A DNA stretch of 64,000 nucleotides from Leifsonia sp. Leaf264 (GCF_001422325.1 NZ_LMMR01000011.1:1-64000), one strand, 5' to 3'. Positions 29,350-38,599 are shown, numbered from the stretch's first letter. Numbers and translations are program-made. Notes: generated by a model from the sequence alone, not told the origin.

Positions 29350-30618
29350 ATGCCTGAAACGGATGCCGCCCTCCCCGGATTCGAGGCGCGCCTGGAGGAC
29401 GCCCGCACGGCGTCGTTCGCCTTGGCCGTCGCGACCACGGCCCAGCGGAACGACGCCCTTCTCGCGGTCGCCGCGCACCTGCGCGGAGCCGTCCACGACG
29501 TCATCGCGGCCAATTCGCTCGACCTCGACAACGGCCGAGCGGCCGCCATGTCCTCCGGCCTGCTCGACCGACTCGCGCTCGACGGCAATCGGGTGGAGGC
29601 GCTGGCCACCTCCGTGGAGCAGATCGCCGGACTCACCGACCCCGTCGGGGAGGTGGTGCGCGGCAGCACCCTGCCGAACGGCGTGCGCATCTCGCAGGTG
29701 CGGGTGCCTTTCGGCGTTGTCGGAGTCATCTACGAGGCCAGGCCCAACGTCACCGTCGACATCGCCGCCCTCGCCCTCAAGAGCGGCAACGCCGTCGTGC
29801 TGCGCGGCGGCTCGGCCGCTGAGAACAGCAATCGCGCCCTGGTCGGCCTGATCCAGGACGCCCTGGAGTCCGTCGGGCTGCCGCGCACCGCCGTGCAGAC
29901 CATCGACGACTTCGGCCGCGACGGGGCTCGCGCGCTCATGCAGGCTCGCGGATTCGTCGACGTACTCATCCCGCGCGGCAGCGCCGACCTGATCAACACC
30001 GTCGTCGCCGAGTCGAAGGTCCCTGTCATCGAGACCGGCGCCGGCGTCGTGCACATTTTCCTCGACGAGAGCGCGACGCGCGACTGGGCCGTTGACATCG
30101 TGCACAACGCGAAGACCCAGCGTCCGAGTGTCTGCAACGCCGTGGAGACCGTGCTCGTCCACGCGGATGCCGCCGAGCGACTGCTGCCGGCCGTGCTCGA
30201 CCGGCTCGCGGCATCCGGAGTCACAGTCCATGGCGACGAACGCACCAGGGCCATCTGGCCGACGGCTGCACCAGCTACGGCCGAGGACTGGGGCACCGAG
30301 TACATGAGCCTCGACGTGACGGTCGGCGTGGTCGACTCGCTCGACGACGCCATCCGGCACATCCGTCGCTATTCGACGAAGCACACCGAGTCGATCATCA
30401 CGAACGATCTGCGCAATGCGGAGCGCTTCCTGAACGAGGTCGATTCTGCGGCCGTCATGGTGAACGCGTCGACGCGTTTCACGGACGGCGGCGAGTTCGG
30501 CTTCGGCGCCGAGGTGGGCATCTCGACCCAGAAACTGCACGCGCGGGGTCCGATGGGGCTCATCGAGCTCACCAGCACCAAGTGGATCGTGCGTGGCGAT
30601 GGCCAGGTGCGCGGTTAG
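29350..30618 (+). CDS. proA: Gamma-glutamyl phosphate reductase
   Basis: Second step of proline biosynthesis: NADPH-dependent reduction of glutamyl 5-phosphate. The 422-residue aldehyde-dehydrogenase-fold protein has VPFGVVGVIYEARPNVT, GNAVVLRGGSAAENSN, the catalytic Cys in NAKTQRPSVCNAVET, and the C-terminal GEFGFGAEVGISTQKLHARGPMG split across its end. Length is normal. proC is not in the window. Confidence 0.96.
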   Translation: MPETDAALPGFEARLEDARTASFALAVATTAQRNDALLAVAAHLRGAVHDVIAANSLDLDNGRAAAMSSGLLDRLALDGNRVEALATSVEQIAGLTDPVGEVVRGSTLPNGVRISQVRVPFGVVGVIYEARPNVTVDIAALALKSGNAVVLRGGSAAENSNRALVGLIQDALESVGLPRTAVQTIDDFGRDGARALMQARGFVDVLIPRGSADLINTVVAESKVPVIETGAGVVHIFLDESATRDWAVDIVHNAKTQRPSVCNAVETVLVHADAAERLLPAVLDRLAASGVTVHGDERTRAIWPTAAPATAEDWGTEYMSLDVTVGVVDSLDDAIRHIRRYSTKHTESIITNDLRNAERFLNEVDSAAVMVNASTRFTDGGEFGFGAEVGISTQKLHARGPMGLIELTSTKWIVRGDGQVRG

Positions 30619-30675
30619 CGGTACTAAACTCTCGGAGGGGCGAAAAGGCCGATACCGCCGCGAATGGAGAAACAC

Positions 30676-30888
30676 ATGACGTTCCTGACCACAGTTCTGA
30701 CTGAGACGGAAGCAGCATCGACCAGCTTCCCGACGATCATCTTCGGCGCCATCGCGCTCGTCATCTTCGCCGCCCTCGGTTTCGTGGTCTGGAGCTTCCG
30801 CGACGTGGCCAACCGTCACGCTGTGAAGGCAGAGGCGTACGCCGCGGCCCACGGTGGCGGCCACGATGCTCACGGCGGCGGGCACTGA
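30676..30888 (+). CDS. Small His/Gly-tailed membrane protein, 70 aa
   Basis: A single membrane helix (about residues 18-42) is followed by a polar tail that ends in a His-Gly-rich repeat (HGGGHDAHGGGH). The tail could bind metal or be cytoplasmic; topology prediction would place the N-terminus outside. Start ATG 30676 has GGAG six bases upstream; the ATG at 30664 does not. A TAAACT box at 30625-30630 may be its -10. Similar proteins occur between proA and nadD in related genera. Function unknown. Confidence 0.8.
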   Translation: MTFLTTVLTETEAASTSFPTIIFGAIALVIFAALGFVVWSFRDVANRHAVKAEAYAAAHGGGHDAHGGGH

Positions 30889-30911
30889 CCGGAATCGGCT
30901 GAAGCCGACTC

Positions 30912-31511
30912 ATGGGAGAGTCCTCGCGCCGGCGCCGGGTGGGCGTCATGGGTGGCACCTTCGACCCCATCCATCACGGGCACCTCGTCGCCGCGAGCGA
31001 GGTGGCGCAGTCGTTCGACCTCGATGAGGTCGTGTTCGTCCCGACGGGTCAGCCATGGCAGAAGGCCGCCGTCTCGACGGGGGAGCACCGCTACCTGATG
31101 ACGGTGATCGCCACGGCCTCCAATCCGCGGTTCACGGTCAGTCGAGTCGACATCGATCGCACGGGCCCGACGTACACGATCGACACGCTGCGTGACATCC
31201 GTGCAGCGCGTCCGGAGGCCGAGCTGTTCTTCATCACCGGAGCTGACGCCATCGCGCAGATCCTCACCTGGAAGAACGTGCACGAGCTCTGGGAACTGGC
31301 TCACTTCGTCGCTGTGAGTCGTCCGGGACACGATCTGAGCATTTCTGGATTGCCACAGGCCGACGTAAGCTTGTTGGAGGTTCCCGCACTTGCGATCTCC
31401 TCGACCGCCTGCAGGGAACGTGTGAACCGGGGCTACCCGGTCTGGTATCTGGTACCCGACGGCGTGGTCCAGTACATCTCGAAGCACCATCTGTATCGGA
31501 GTGCGGCATGA
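30912..31511 (+). CDS. nadD: Nicotinate-nucleotide adenylyltransferase
   Basis: Makes deamido-NAD from nicotinate mononucleotide and ATP. The 199-residue protein has the nucleotidyltransferase motif [12 protein letters not shown] (residues about 14-25), [10 protein letters not shown], the [14 protein letters not shown] segment and the C-terminal [13 protein letters not shown] motif that substitutes for ISSTxIR. The ATG at 30912 leaves a basic N-terminal tail; a later start is possible but would come close to the active site. Stop overlaps the next gene by four bases. Confidence 0.94.
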   Translation: MGESSRRRRVGVMGGTFDPIHHGHLVAASEVAQSFDLDEVVFVPTGQPWQKAAVSTGEHRYLMTVIATASNPRFTVSRVDIDRTGPTYTIDTLRDIRAARPEAELFFITGADAIAQILTWKNVHELWELAHFVAVSRPGHDLSISGLPQADVSLLEVPALAISSTACRERVNRGYPVWYLVPDGVVQYISKHHLYRSAA

Positions 31512-32908
31512 CGACGTGGCAGGATCAACCGCCACTGACGCGCAGACAGGCGCGTGAAGCGGAGCGTTCGCAGGAGAGCGCAGCTTCGCCGAGCCCTCTG
31601 ACTCGCCGCGCGGTCACCACCGAGCCGACCCCGGGCGGGGAGACCCCCCAGCTCGTCACTCCCTACACGGGATCCATCGACACGGTCAGCAACGGCGACG
31701 GTGCCCGCGCCGAGAAGAGCGACTACGACGCGGTCCTCGCCGCACGCCCCGCAGCTCCGAACTACGCCGGATCATCCTTCGCAGCCGGAAGCCTCACCAG
31801 CGCTCCGCCGCAGGCACCAGCGCAGGTGGCGCCAGACGAAGCGCCCTCGTTCACGACCCCGGCATCTCCCACTCCAGAGTTCCGTCAGCGTTCCTACGCT
31901 CCCGGCGGCTCCGCCGGCCTCGAGACCGCTCCTCCTGCAGTGCCGGCCACTGAGGCCGCAACCGAGGATGCTGCCGATGGCGCGGTCGACGGCGACGGAA
32001 CGCCGCTGCGCACGCTCACCCGTCGCGAGTTGCGCGCCATGCTCGCTGAGCAGGAGGCCGCCGCGGCGGCCGAGTCGGCCACGGAGGTCGTGGTCTCGGC
32101 CCCTGCAACCCTGGCCGAGGCCGAGCCGACGGCATCCGACACCGGCCGTCGTGTCACCTGGTCGCCGCCGGCTCCCGAGCCGGAGGCTGAGACGCGACCG
32201 GTCTGGGAGACCGCGCAGACGGCGATCTCGGTGCCCCCCACTGTCGCCGTCCCCGTCGTGCCGTCCGCGCCCGCCGCTCAGCCCGCTGCAGCCATCGTCG
32301 TGCCCCCGGCCGATGCCCCGGTCGCGCCGGCTCCGGTCGCGCCGCCCGCCACCTCACCCTTCGACTTCGGCCACGTCGAAGACGTGCAGCCGGCGAAGCC
32401 GATCGGCCACTGGTCGATCGCAGCCGACCATGAAGACGACCGCGACGTCACCGGAGTGCAGCCGTCGTTCGACCAGCTCCTCTCTCGTGGCATCGCCGCC
32501 GGCGGAGTCTCCGCCGGGGGAGTGCCCACCACCACGAGTGCGCTCATCCTGCCGTCGATCCCGCAGAGCGGCGACGGTTCGGTCGCCCTCACGACCGGCG
32601 AGGTGCTGGTCACCGGTTCGTTCGACCTGCCCCGCAGCCTCGGCTCGACCGGCGCCCACCCCGATCGCATCGATTCCTCCGACATCGATCGACTCTTCGA
32701 GCTCGAGGATGCCGCGCCCGCAACGGGCGCCCAGCCGATCCGTGCTTCACGGGCCGTCAGCGGGCACACCTCGACGCGAGACGTGATCCAGCCCCCGCAG
32801 AAGCAGAGCCGCTGGACCGTCCCCTTCATCCTCTCCATCTCTGCGGGCGTTCTCGCCGTGGGCGTCGTGGCCCTCATCATCGCCGGACTCGTGTCCGGCA
32901 TCTTCTGA
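31508..32908 (+). CDS. Ala/Pro-rich single-span membrane protein, 466 aa
   Basis: No domain is recognised. Residues 1-430 are low-complexity, rich in Ala, Pro, Val and Thr, with several short basic patches such as [11 protein letters not shown] near the N-terminus and [21 protein letters not shown] in the middle. The last 30 residues form one membrane helix ([27 protein letters not shown]) with a very short exit. The layout predicts a tail-anchored or type II protein with a long disordered cytoplasmic region. It lies between nadD and rsfS with an ATGA overlap, as in many Microbacteriaceae. Function unknown. Confidence 0.85.
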   Translation: MTTWQDQPPLTRRQAREAERSQESAASPSPLTRRAVTTEPTPGGETPQLVTPYTGSIDTVSNGDGARAEKSDYDAVLAARPAAPNYAGSSFAAGSLTSAPPQAPAQVAPDEAPSFTTPASPTPEFRQRSYAPGGSAGLETAPPAVPATEAATEDAADGAVDGDGTPLRTLTRRELRAMLAEQEAAAAAESATEVVVSAPATLAEAEPTASDTGRRVTWSPPAPEPEAETRPVWETAQTAISVPPTVAVPVVPSAPAAQPAAAIVVPPADAPVAPAPVAPPATSPFDFGHVEDVQPAKPIGHWSIAADHEDDRDVTGVQPSFDQLLSRGIAAGGVSAGGVPTTTSALILPSIPQSGDGSVALTTGEVLVTGSFDLPRSLGSTGAHPDRIDSSDIDRLFELEDAAPATGAQPIRASRAVSGHTSTRDVIQPPQKQSRWTVPFILSISAGVLAVGVVALIIAGLVSGIF

Positions 32909-32948
32909 TGCGCCGACAGCGCATCTCATCTCATCAAGGAACCACTTC

Positions 32949-33326
32949 ATGCCTGCCACCGAACGCGCCATCGAACTCCTGAACATCGCCGCACGCGCGG
33001 CCGATTCCAAGTCGGGTGAAGACCTCGTCGGTCTCGACACCTCCGGCCCCCTGCCGTTCGTCGATGCCTTCCTCATCGTCACGGGCAACTCCGAGCGCAA
33101 CGTCGTCGCCATCGCCGGAGAGGTCGAGGACGAGCTCCTCGCCGCCGGCGTGAAGACCATCCGCCGCGAGGGACGCTCCGATGGACGCTGGATCCTTCTC
33201 GACTTCGGCGACATCGTCGTACACGTCTTCCACCAGGAGGACCGTCAGTACTACGCCCTCGAGCGCCTCTGGAAGGACTGCCCCGTCGTGCCCCTCGAGC
33301 TGCCCGTGCACGACACGCGCGACTGA
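32949..33326 (+). CDS. rsfS: Ribosomal silencing factor RsfS
   Basis: Binds L14 on the 50S subunit and blocks subunit joining under starvation. The 125-residue protein is full length with the conserved DAFLIVTGNSERNVVAIAGEVED segment, EGRSDGRWILLDFGDIVVHVFHQEDRQYYALERLW and the C-terminal CPVVPL. The start has AAGGAACC upstream. nadD-rsfS proximity is a classic arrangement. Confidence 0.96.
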   Translation: MPATERAIELLNIAARAADSKSGEDLVGLDTSGPLPFVDAFLIVTGNSERNVVAIAGEVEDELLAAGVKTIRREGRSDGRWILLDFGDIVVHVFHQEDRQYYALERLWKDCPVVPLELPVHDTRD

Positions 33327-33401
33327 GGCCGCTCGATTTCTCACCGCCTCGCGAATGTAGTAATCTAATCAAGTTGCTTCCGGAGGAATTCGGAAGAGAA
33401 C

Positions 33402-33477
33402 GGGTCTGTGGCGCAGCTGGTAGCGCACCTGCATGGCATGCAGGGGGTCAGGGGTTCGAGTCCCCTCAGATCCACCA
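33402..33477 (+). tRNA. tRNA-Ala (anticodon GGC)
   Basis: Cloverleaf folds completely: acceptor GGGTCTG with CAGATCC, D-stem GCGC, anticodon stem CCTGC/GCAGG around loop ATGGCAT (anticodon GGC at 34-36), T-stem AGGGG/CCCCT with TTCGAGT loop, discriminator A, encoded CCA. The acceptor stem has one G-T pair. It reads GCC and GCT alanine codons. Confidence 0.97.
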
Positions 33478-33478
33478 A

Positions 33479-33516
33479 AACCCCTGATGAACGTTATGTT
33501 CTCAGGGGTTCTTTTC
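33479..33516 (+). terminator. Rho-independent terminator after tRNA-Ala
   Basis: AACCCCTGA (33479-33487) pairs with TCAGGGGTT (33502-33510), followed by CTTTTC. The best classical terminator in the window. The next 170 bases up to the TAGGGT box hold nothing recognisable. Confidence 0.85.
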
Positions 33517-33685
33517 TTCAGGCCGGTGCCCGTCGGCCTCCTGGGGATGGTCCTGCCATCGTTCTGATAGCGCCATTCGCTCCGCAGCGGATCATCCGCT
33601 GGGTGCTGTCGCACGTTCGATGCAGCGGATGCGTGCAACCTCGCCGCTCCCCTTCGGGTGCCGTGACGGCGTCCACCCTCAGCTC

Positions 33686-33691
33686 TAGGGT
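33686..33691 (+). promoter_or_regulatory. -10 box TAGGGT for the 229-aa membrane protein
   Basis: Lies five bases before ATG 33697; fits leaderless transcription. Confidence 0.4.
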
Positions 33692-33696
33692 GGACG

Positions 33697-34386
33697 ATGT
33701 CGGAGGCCACACCGGGGGACGGGGCAGCAGTGAATTTCGAAGCACGCCAGCAGGCGATCATCGACGCTGCCCGAGAGCGCCAGATCAGCTACGACCACGC
33801 TGCCGTCTGGATCGGCTACCCGGAGATGGTCGGAACAGCACCCGCCGGCTTCATCGACCCGAGCCGAGCGACCGCCACCGCTGAGGTGAAGCCCGGGCGG
33901 AGGAGGCTTCGCGTCGTGGCGGGGATCCTCGCTGCTCTCGCCGTCGCCTTCTACCTCGTCGGCGCGCTCATCCTCGTGACGAACCAGTGGGTGTTCGACA
34001 GGTTCGGCGGCTACACCCCCGAAGGCCTGTTCCAGTTCCCTCGCGCGAACGGCTTCCCGGACGACGCGATCGGACTGGCATCCATCATCGTCGCGATCCC
34101 CGGCCCGATCCTCGTCTGGGTGGTCGGCTTGTTCTACCTGTTGACCCGCACTCGGCTCGGTGCGGCTGGCATCTTCTGGTGGATGGTCGCGGCCATCGCC
34201 GTCGTCGTCGGAATCGCCGTTTTCGGCCCGATCGTCGTATTGGTCACGCTGTTCAGCTACGGGCTCGGGGCCATCGTGGGAACGATCCTGCTCGCTCTCA
34301 TCATCGGCGGGATCGTCACGGATGCTCGCGCGCTGCGGAAGGCGACCGAGCCGCCGCTGATCGCGGCCCGGAAGAATCTGCCGTAG
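33697..34386 (+). CDS. Four-helix membrane protein with short N-terminal cytoplasmic domain, 229 aa
   Basis: Residues 1-65 are polar (EARQQAIIDAARERQISYDHAAVWIGYPE), resembling a small helical domain. Four hydrophobic helices follow, at about 70-95, 128-150, 158-180 and 185-212, with an extracytoplasmic loop after helix 1 (VFDRFGGYTPEGLFQFP). The C-terminus is basic. No family is recognised. It is monocistronic, bounded by the tRNA terminator and a strong hairpin downstream. Confidence 0.8.
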   Translation: MSEATPGDGAAVNFEARQQAIIDAARERQISYDHAAVWIGYPEMVGTAPAGFIDPSRATATAEVKPGRRRLRVVAGILAALAVAFYLVGALILVTNQWVFDRFGGYTPEGLFQFPRANGFPDDAIGLASIIVAIPGPILVWVVGLFYLLTRTRLGAAGIFWWMVAAIAVVVGIAVFGPIVVLVTLFSYGLGAIVGTILLALIIGGIVTDARALRKATEPPLIAARKNLP

Positions 34387-34423
34387 GAGAACCGACCCCA
34401 CCCCGAGTACATTCGACCTCAGC

Positions 34424-34457
34424 GAACCCCCGACGAAGCTTTCACCGTCGGGGGTTC
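34424..34457 (+). terminator. Strong hairpin downstream of the membrane protein gene
   Basis: Perfect 12-bp stem, GAACCCCCGACG (34424-34435) with CGTCGGGGGTTC (34446-34457), 10-base loop, no T-run. It lies 38 bases after the stop. Bases 34458-34604 show nothing else firm. Confidence 0.65.
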
Positions 34458-34604
34458 CGCCGTGCCGGGCCTCACGAAGCGCCTGCTCGGGGTGCGCGTC
34501 GGCAGGTGGAACGCCAGCAGTCCCGTTGCCGTACTCCTCCGGGAGTAGGCATCCGCCTCCCTAGGTCGGATGCGGAGGAGCCTGCACGCGCGCAGGATGG
34601 GGTC

Positions 34605-35423
34605 ATGAGTGAATCACCGCGCCCTTTCCGCTTCGGCGCCATCCTGTCCGTCCGTGGAGGTGCACGAGCATGGGCGGACTCCGCGGTCGAGATCGAGGCC
34701 CTCGGGTACTCCACCCTCCTGGTACCGGACACACTGTGGACGCCGTCGCCGTTCCTCGTACTCACCGCCGCCGCGACGACGACGTCGACGCTGCGGTTGG
34801 GCACGTGGGTGTTGTCCGCACCCCTCCGGAGGCCGGCCGAGGTCGTTCGCGAGGCGAAGACCCTGCAGGAACTCTCGGGCGGTCGTCTCGAACTCGGCAT
34901 CGGAGCGGGCCGCCCCGAGGGGGAGCGGGACGCCGCAGTTCTCGGGGCTGAGTGGGGCTCGCCGCGGGATCGGGTCGATCGCGTACGCGAGGTGATCGCC
35001 GCCGTGCGTGCGCAGGTGGATCCGGCGCCGACGATCGTGGTGGCGGGTCAGGGCGATCGGATGCTGCGCATAGCCGGCGATGCGGCCTCGACTCTCGCCC
35101 TCCCGGTCCCGCCGGTCACCGACCTCGATGGACTGGTCGTCACCACCGACAGGGTCACTGCGATCGCGGGCAGAGGTCTCGAGCTCAGTCTGGCGGTAGC
35201 CGGAGTCGGCGATGACCTGCCCCCGTGGCTCCGACAGCAGATGGGACTCACCCCCGATTCCCTGCGGCGATCGGGATCAGTGGCCCTCCTGTCGGGCGAC
35301 GTCGGGCGCGATGCAGACACGCTCGACCGACTGCGCTCTCGCACCGGGATCTCCTACCTGACGGTGCCGGGCGAGTTCGCGTCGCGGCTCGCACCACTCG
35401 TCGCACGGCTCAGCCGGCACTGA
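34605..35423 (+). CDS. Luciferase-like (LLM class) flavin-dependent oxidoreductase
   Basis: The 272-residue protein is a TIM-barrel bacterial-luciferase-like protein. Typical segments are RFGAILSVRGGARAWADSAVEIEALGYSTLLVPD, then TLRLGTWVLSAPLRRPAEVVREAKTLQELSGGRLELGIGAG and a C-terminal GISYLTVPGEF. Members use F420 or FMN; the ELGIGAGRPE loop is common to F420-dependent forms, but the cofactor is inferred. It is shorter than LuxAB. The ATG at 34605 is chosen because upstream sequence in this frame lies inside the preceding gene's shadow. A deazaflavin-type protein occurs at 50.3 kb. Confidence 0.85.
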   Translation: MSESPRPFRFGAILSVRGGARAWADSAVEIEALGYSTLLVPDTLWTPSPFLVLTAAATTTSTLRLGTWVLSAPLRRPAEVVREAKTLQELSGGRLELGIGAGRPEGERDAAVLGAEWGSPRDRVDRVREVIAAVRAQVDPAPTIVVAGQGDRMLRIAGDAASTLALPVPPVTDLDGLVVTTDRVTAIAGRGLELSLAVAGVGDDLPPWLRQQMGLTPDSLRRSGSVALLSGDVGRDADTLDRLRSRTGISYLTVPGEFASRLAPLVARLSRH

Positions 35424-35494
35424 CCCGGAGGTGATCGCGCCGCGCACCTGCTCGCGGCAGATGCGTCGTCAGACGCTGGATGTCACGCGTCGGG

Positions 35495-35671
35495 TCACTC
35501 GGCACCGTCGCCGGCATCCGTCGTGCCCGCAGACGCGTCGTCAGCCAGGTTGTCGCCCGAGTCATCCGTAGCGGCGTCGACCTCGTCGGCCGTGTCGTCG
35601 GGATTCGTCAACTGGTAGTCGACCTGGTCGTCCGGGCTCTCATCCGGCTGGGCGTTGGTGCCGTCGCTCAT
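35495..35671 (-). CDS. Very acidic 58-aa protein
   Basis: The product begins MSDGTNAQPDESPDDQVDYQ and is about one third Asp plus Glu, with no Lys or Arg and no Cys. It is predicted to be disordered. The ATG overlaps the stop of the next gene upstream (ATGA), and codon use is like that of neighbours. Such short acidic proteins are common in Microbacteriaceae and usually unannotated. Function unknown. Confidence 0.6.
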   Translation of the reverse strand: MSDGTNAQPDESPDDQVDYQLTNPDDTADEVDAATDDSGDNLADDASAGTTDAGDGAE

Positions 35672-35850
35672 CGTTCGTCTACCTCTCCGCGTTGGTCGTG
35701 TTCGTCGTCGGGCCCTGTCGGTTGCTCCTCGGTGACCATGCGCCTGCCCATCGCGAGGGCGTCGGCGGGCTCATGGTCGGCGACAAGGGGGCGGTCACTC
35801 TGCGCTCCCGTGTCGGCCTGCGGTTCATCGCGGGTGGTCGTGTCGGTCAT
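35668..35850 (-). CDS. Small acidic 60-aa protein
   Basis: The product begins MTDTTTRDEPQADTGAQSDR, carries a central ALAMGRRMVTEEQ segment and ends in a charged tail. It is hydrophilic and lacks Cys. Its TGA overlaps the ATG of the following 58-aa ORF by four bases, so both are probably made from one mRNA. It lies downstream of the histidine kinase gene, 88 bases after its stop, on the same strand. Function unknown. Confidence 0.6.
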   Translation of the reverse strand: MTDTTTRDEPQADTGAQSDRPLVADHEPADALAMGRRMVTEEQPTGPDDEHDQRGEVDER

Positions 35851-35938
35851 GGTTCCAGTGAACGCCCATCGCCCGGAAGCTGACAGGGCTTGACAGGTGG
35901 CTGGACGGGCGAGATCGAGCAGCCGGGGGAGGAATCGC

Positions 35939-37171
35939 TCAGCGATCCCGAACGGGGATGCGCACTGTGATGCTGGCGCCGCCGCCCGGTGAGGTGGCGG
36001 CAATCGCGACGGATCCACCGTGACGGCTGGCGACATCGGAGACGAGAGCCAGGCCCAGCCCGTAGTGACGCTGTCCGGTCGGGTCGGTGTCGATGGGGCG
36101 CGAGGTGGCGAATCGCTCGAAGGCGCGGCCGGCCAACTCCGGGGGAAATCCCGGGCCGTCGTCCGCGACGGTCACGACGGCCTCCTTTCCGGATGTTGTC
36201 GCCGTGATCGTCACCCGGCGGCGCGCGTGGTCGAGAGCGTTGGCCAGCAGTGCGACGAGCATGCGCTGAAGTGCTGCCGGGGCGCCTGAGATCGGGAGGG
36301 GTGCTGCATCCGTGACATCGAGCTCGATGCCCCGGTCCGATGCCTCCGTGGTGAACGTGGCGGCAACCTCCCGGATGCTCGCAGTCAGGTCGATGTCCTC
36401 GAAGTTCGTCACCTCACGCGGATCGGCGGCGATGAGAAGGTCCTCGAGGGTGGCTGTGAGGTCACGTGCGTCCTGCACGATCTCGTCGAGGCCCGTCCCC
36501 AGCGCGCCGCTCTCCTCGGCGAGCGGCACGCGGCGCCTCAACAGTTGCGCCCGGGTGCTGAGCAGGGTGAGGGGCGTGCGCAGCTCGTGGCTGGCGTCGG
36601 CGACGAATCGGCGCTGAAGGGAGAGTGCGTCGGCGAGCGGACGGATGGCGCGTCGGGCCATCCACGTGGCTGCGACAGCACTCACCACGAGCGCTGCCAC
36701 TCCGGCGGCGACCAATGCGGTGAGGAGGCGTGACAGCTCTTCGCGGGCTTCCTGTTCGTCGACGGCCACCTGCACCACGTGCCCGTGTTCAAGAGACGTG
36801 AGCACGCGGAAGGTATGTCCATCGGCGGACACCTCTGAGCTGAGCGCCTGGCCGCTCGCACCCACCTGGGCGAGCGCGGCCGTGTCGGGTAGCCCCGTTG
36901 GCATCCCTCGGGACGATCGAGTGGGGTCACCGTCGTCGTCGATGATCGTCACCCACACTCCTGCTGGAAGGTCACGCGGCGAGTCGACCTGGGCGGCGTC
37001 GCGCAGGGTGCGGTCGAGAGTCTCGTTGGCGCTGCGGCTCACGAGGCCGTACACCAGGGCGCCTAGCAGCAGGAAGAGCACACCGATGAGAGCGGTGAAC
37101 TGCAGCGTGAGTCGGCGCACAGCCCGCCGCATCTCTCGATCGTCGGCCGTGTTCCTCGCTGGCCCCGTCAT
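35939..37171 (-). CDS. Sensor histidine kinase
   Basis: The 410-residue membrane kinase has two helices (about 21-44 and 150-172) that bracket an extracytoplasmic sensor region of about 105 residues. The cytoplasmic part has a short HAMP-like linker, HisKA with the phospho-acceptor His195 in DASHELRTPLTLL, and HATPase with LLANALDHARRR, DDGPGFPPELAGRAFERF and HYGLGLALVSDVASRHGG. It overlaps the response regulator by four bases (ATGA). Genomic context, downstream of the flavinyl-transfer genes, suggests it reports redox or metal state; the signal is not known. Confidence 0.94.
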   Translation of the reverse strand: MTGPARNTADDREMRRAVRRLTLQFTALIGVLFLLLGALVYGLVSRSANETLDRTLRDAAQVDSPRDLPAGVWVTIIDDDGDPTRSSRGMPTGLPDTAALAQVGASGQALSSEVSADGHTFRVLTSLEHGHVVQVAVDEQEAREELSRLLTALVAAGVAALVVSAVAATWMARRAIRPLADALSLQRRFVADASHELRTPLTLLSTRAQLLRRRVPLAEESGALGTGLDEIVQDARDLTATLEDLLIAADPREVTNFEDIDLTASIREVAATFTTEASDRGIELDVTDAAPLPISGAPAALQRMLVALLANALDHARRRVTITATTSGKEAVVTVADDGPGFPPELAGRAFERFATSRPIDTDPTGQRHYGLGLALVSDVASRHGGSVAIAATSPGGGASITVRIPVRDR

Positions 37172-37836
37172 CGCTGGACCCCGATGCGATAGCCGATGCC
37201 GCGCACCGTGAGGATCACGCCGCGACCGAGTTTGCGCCGCAGATAGTGCACGTAGGTGTCGACGACACCGAGGTCGTCAGCATCGGGGAAGACCTCGTCC
37301 AGCAGGTCGGCTCGCTCGAACACCTGGTTCGGCCGTCGCGCGAGCTTCTCGAGCAGGTCGCTCTCGCGCTCCGAGAGCATGATGCTCCCCGCTCCGTCGA
37401 GGGTCACGAGGCGGCTGTCGGCGTCGAATCGCCCACCGGGAACGGGGAGAACGGGGGAGGTCGGTGCGCGACGCCGCAGCAGGGCCCGGATCCGGGCGAG
37501 GAGCTCGCCGATGTCGAAGGGCTTGGACAGGTAGTCCTCGGCACCGCGGTCGAGCCCTTCGACGCGATCCGCCGGATTTCCGAGGGCGGAGAGGACCAGC
37601 GCTGGTGTCGCGACGCCCCGAGCGCGGAGCTTGTCGAGCACGTCGAGGCCCTCGATCACCGGGAGCCCCCGGTCGAGCAGGAGGAGGTCGAAGCTGGAGG
37701 TGAGTCCTTCGTGCAGCGCTCGCTGTCCGTCTCGGGCGATGACGACGGCGTATCCCTCACCCTCCAGCAACTCACCGAGCATTCCGGCGAGACGACCGTC
37801 GTCCTCCACCACCAGGATGCGCGCGTGCTCGGTCAT
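37168..37836 (-). CDS. OmpR/PhoB-family response regulator
   Basis: The 222-residue protein has a receiver domain with the acidic pair Glu11-Asp12/13, phospho-acceptor Asp55 in LLLLDRGLP and Lys in YLSKPF, followed by a winged-helix domain (LSERESDLLEKLARRPNQVFERADLLDEVF, VDTYVHYLRRKLGRG). It is transcribed with the kinase. The start ATG 37836 has no ribosome-binding site but a TAGACT box exactly six bases upstream; TAG is the stop of apbE. The regulator may therefore be expressed apart from the redox genes. Confidence 0.95.
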   Translation of the reverse strand: MTEHARILVVEDDGRLAGMLGELLEGEGYAVVIARDGQRALHEGLTSSFDLLLLDRGLPVIEGLDVLDKLRARGVATPALVLSALGNPADRVEGLDRGAEDYLSKPFDIGELLARIRALLRRRAPTSPVLPVPGGRFDADSRLVTLDGAGSIMLSERESDLLEKLARRPNQVFERADLLDEVFPDADDLGVVDTYVHYLRRKLGRGVILTVRGIGYRIGVQR

Positions 37837-37842
37837 GCTCGA

Positions 37843-37848
37843 AGTCTA
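37843..37848 (-). promoter_or_regulatory. -10 box TAGACT overlapping the apbE stop codon
   Basis: Minus-strand TAGACT, six bases before the response-regulator ATG; its TAG is the apbE stop. A clear case of the fused stop/-10 arrangement. Confidence 0.6.
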
Positions 37849-38598
37849 GGCAGCGTGCTGCGTGATCAGACCGCGCAGCCGCGGGGTGACCTCGACGACG
37901 CCATCCAGGTCGACGATCAGCACGTCGACATCCCAGCTATCGGTAGCGGCATCGCGGCTTGCACGCCCGCCCGAGAGGATCGCAGTGGCGAGCACATCGG
38001 CCGTCACGATGTCGGATGCGACGACTGTGACCTGACGGAAGTCGGCGAGGCCCTGACGCCAGATGTGTTCACCGCGCTCGGCGGTGCCCGAGGTGGCGAT
38101 GGCCGGCCGCTGCGGGTCGAGCGGGACGGTGCAGAGCAGCGCCCCACGGTCGTCCGGATCGAGGACGCCGACAGTCCACGCCTGCCCGGCCGCATCCGCA
38201 TGCCCGATGACGACACCGTCGCCACCGATGGAGACGAGCGCATCGGCGATGCCGGCACCCTGCACGAGGTCGAGTGCGCACTGGATGGCCTGCGCCTTGA
38301 CGATGCCGGAGAGGTCGATGACGCCGTCCGGGCGATGAGGGTCGAAGGTGCCGTTGGTGGCGAGTTTCCAGTCGATGGCTGCGGCATAGGACGACAGGAA
38401 TTCGGGCGACGCCTTCGTCATGGCCGATTCTCGGCTGGCAATGCGGCTGATCTCGCTGTTCGGTCGATACAGACTGAATCGGGCCTCGACCTCGTCGAAG
38501 GCGGCGTGGATGGTGGGGAGCAGCGCAGCATCCGGCGGACCGGCTGCGAACGCCAGGCTCGCAACGGTCCCCATGGTCTCGAAGTGCTCGCGATGCAT
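37846..38598 (-). CDS. apbE: FAD:protein FMN transferase (ApbE)
   Basis: Covalently attaches FMN from FAD to a Thr or Ser of partner proteins. The 250-residue protein starts HFETMGTVASLAF, has LYRPNSEISRI, the DLSGIVKAQAIQCALD helix, the conserved ALVSIGGDGVV glycine loop and the C-terminal TSGTAERGEHI and TVVASDIVTADVLATAIL, the Mg-binding region. It lacks a lipobox or signal peptide, so the enzyme appears cytoplasmic or uses another export route. The target is almost certainly the FMN-binding protein one base upstream in the operon. Confidence 0.93.
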   Translation of the reverse strand: MHREHFETMGTVASLAFAAGPPDAALLPTIHAAFDEVEARFSLYRPNSEISRIASRESAMTKASPEFLSSYAAAIDWKLATNGTFDPHRPDGVIDLSGIVKAQAIQCALDLVQGAGIADALVSIGGDGVVIGHADAAGQAWTVGVLDPDDRGALLCTVPLDPQRPAIATSGTAERGEHIWRQGLADFRQVTVVASDIVTADVLATAILSGGRASRDAATDSWDVDVLIVDLDGVVEVTPRLRGLITQHAA

Positions 38599-38599
38599 G

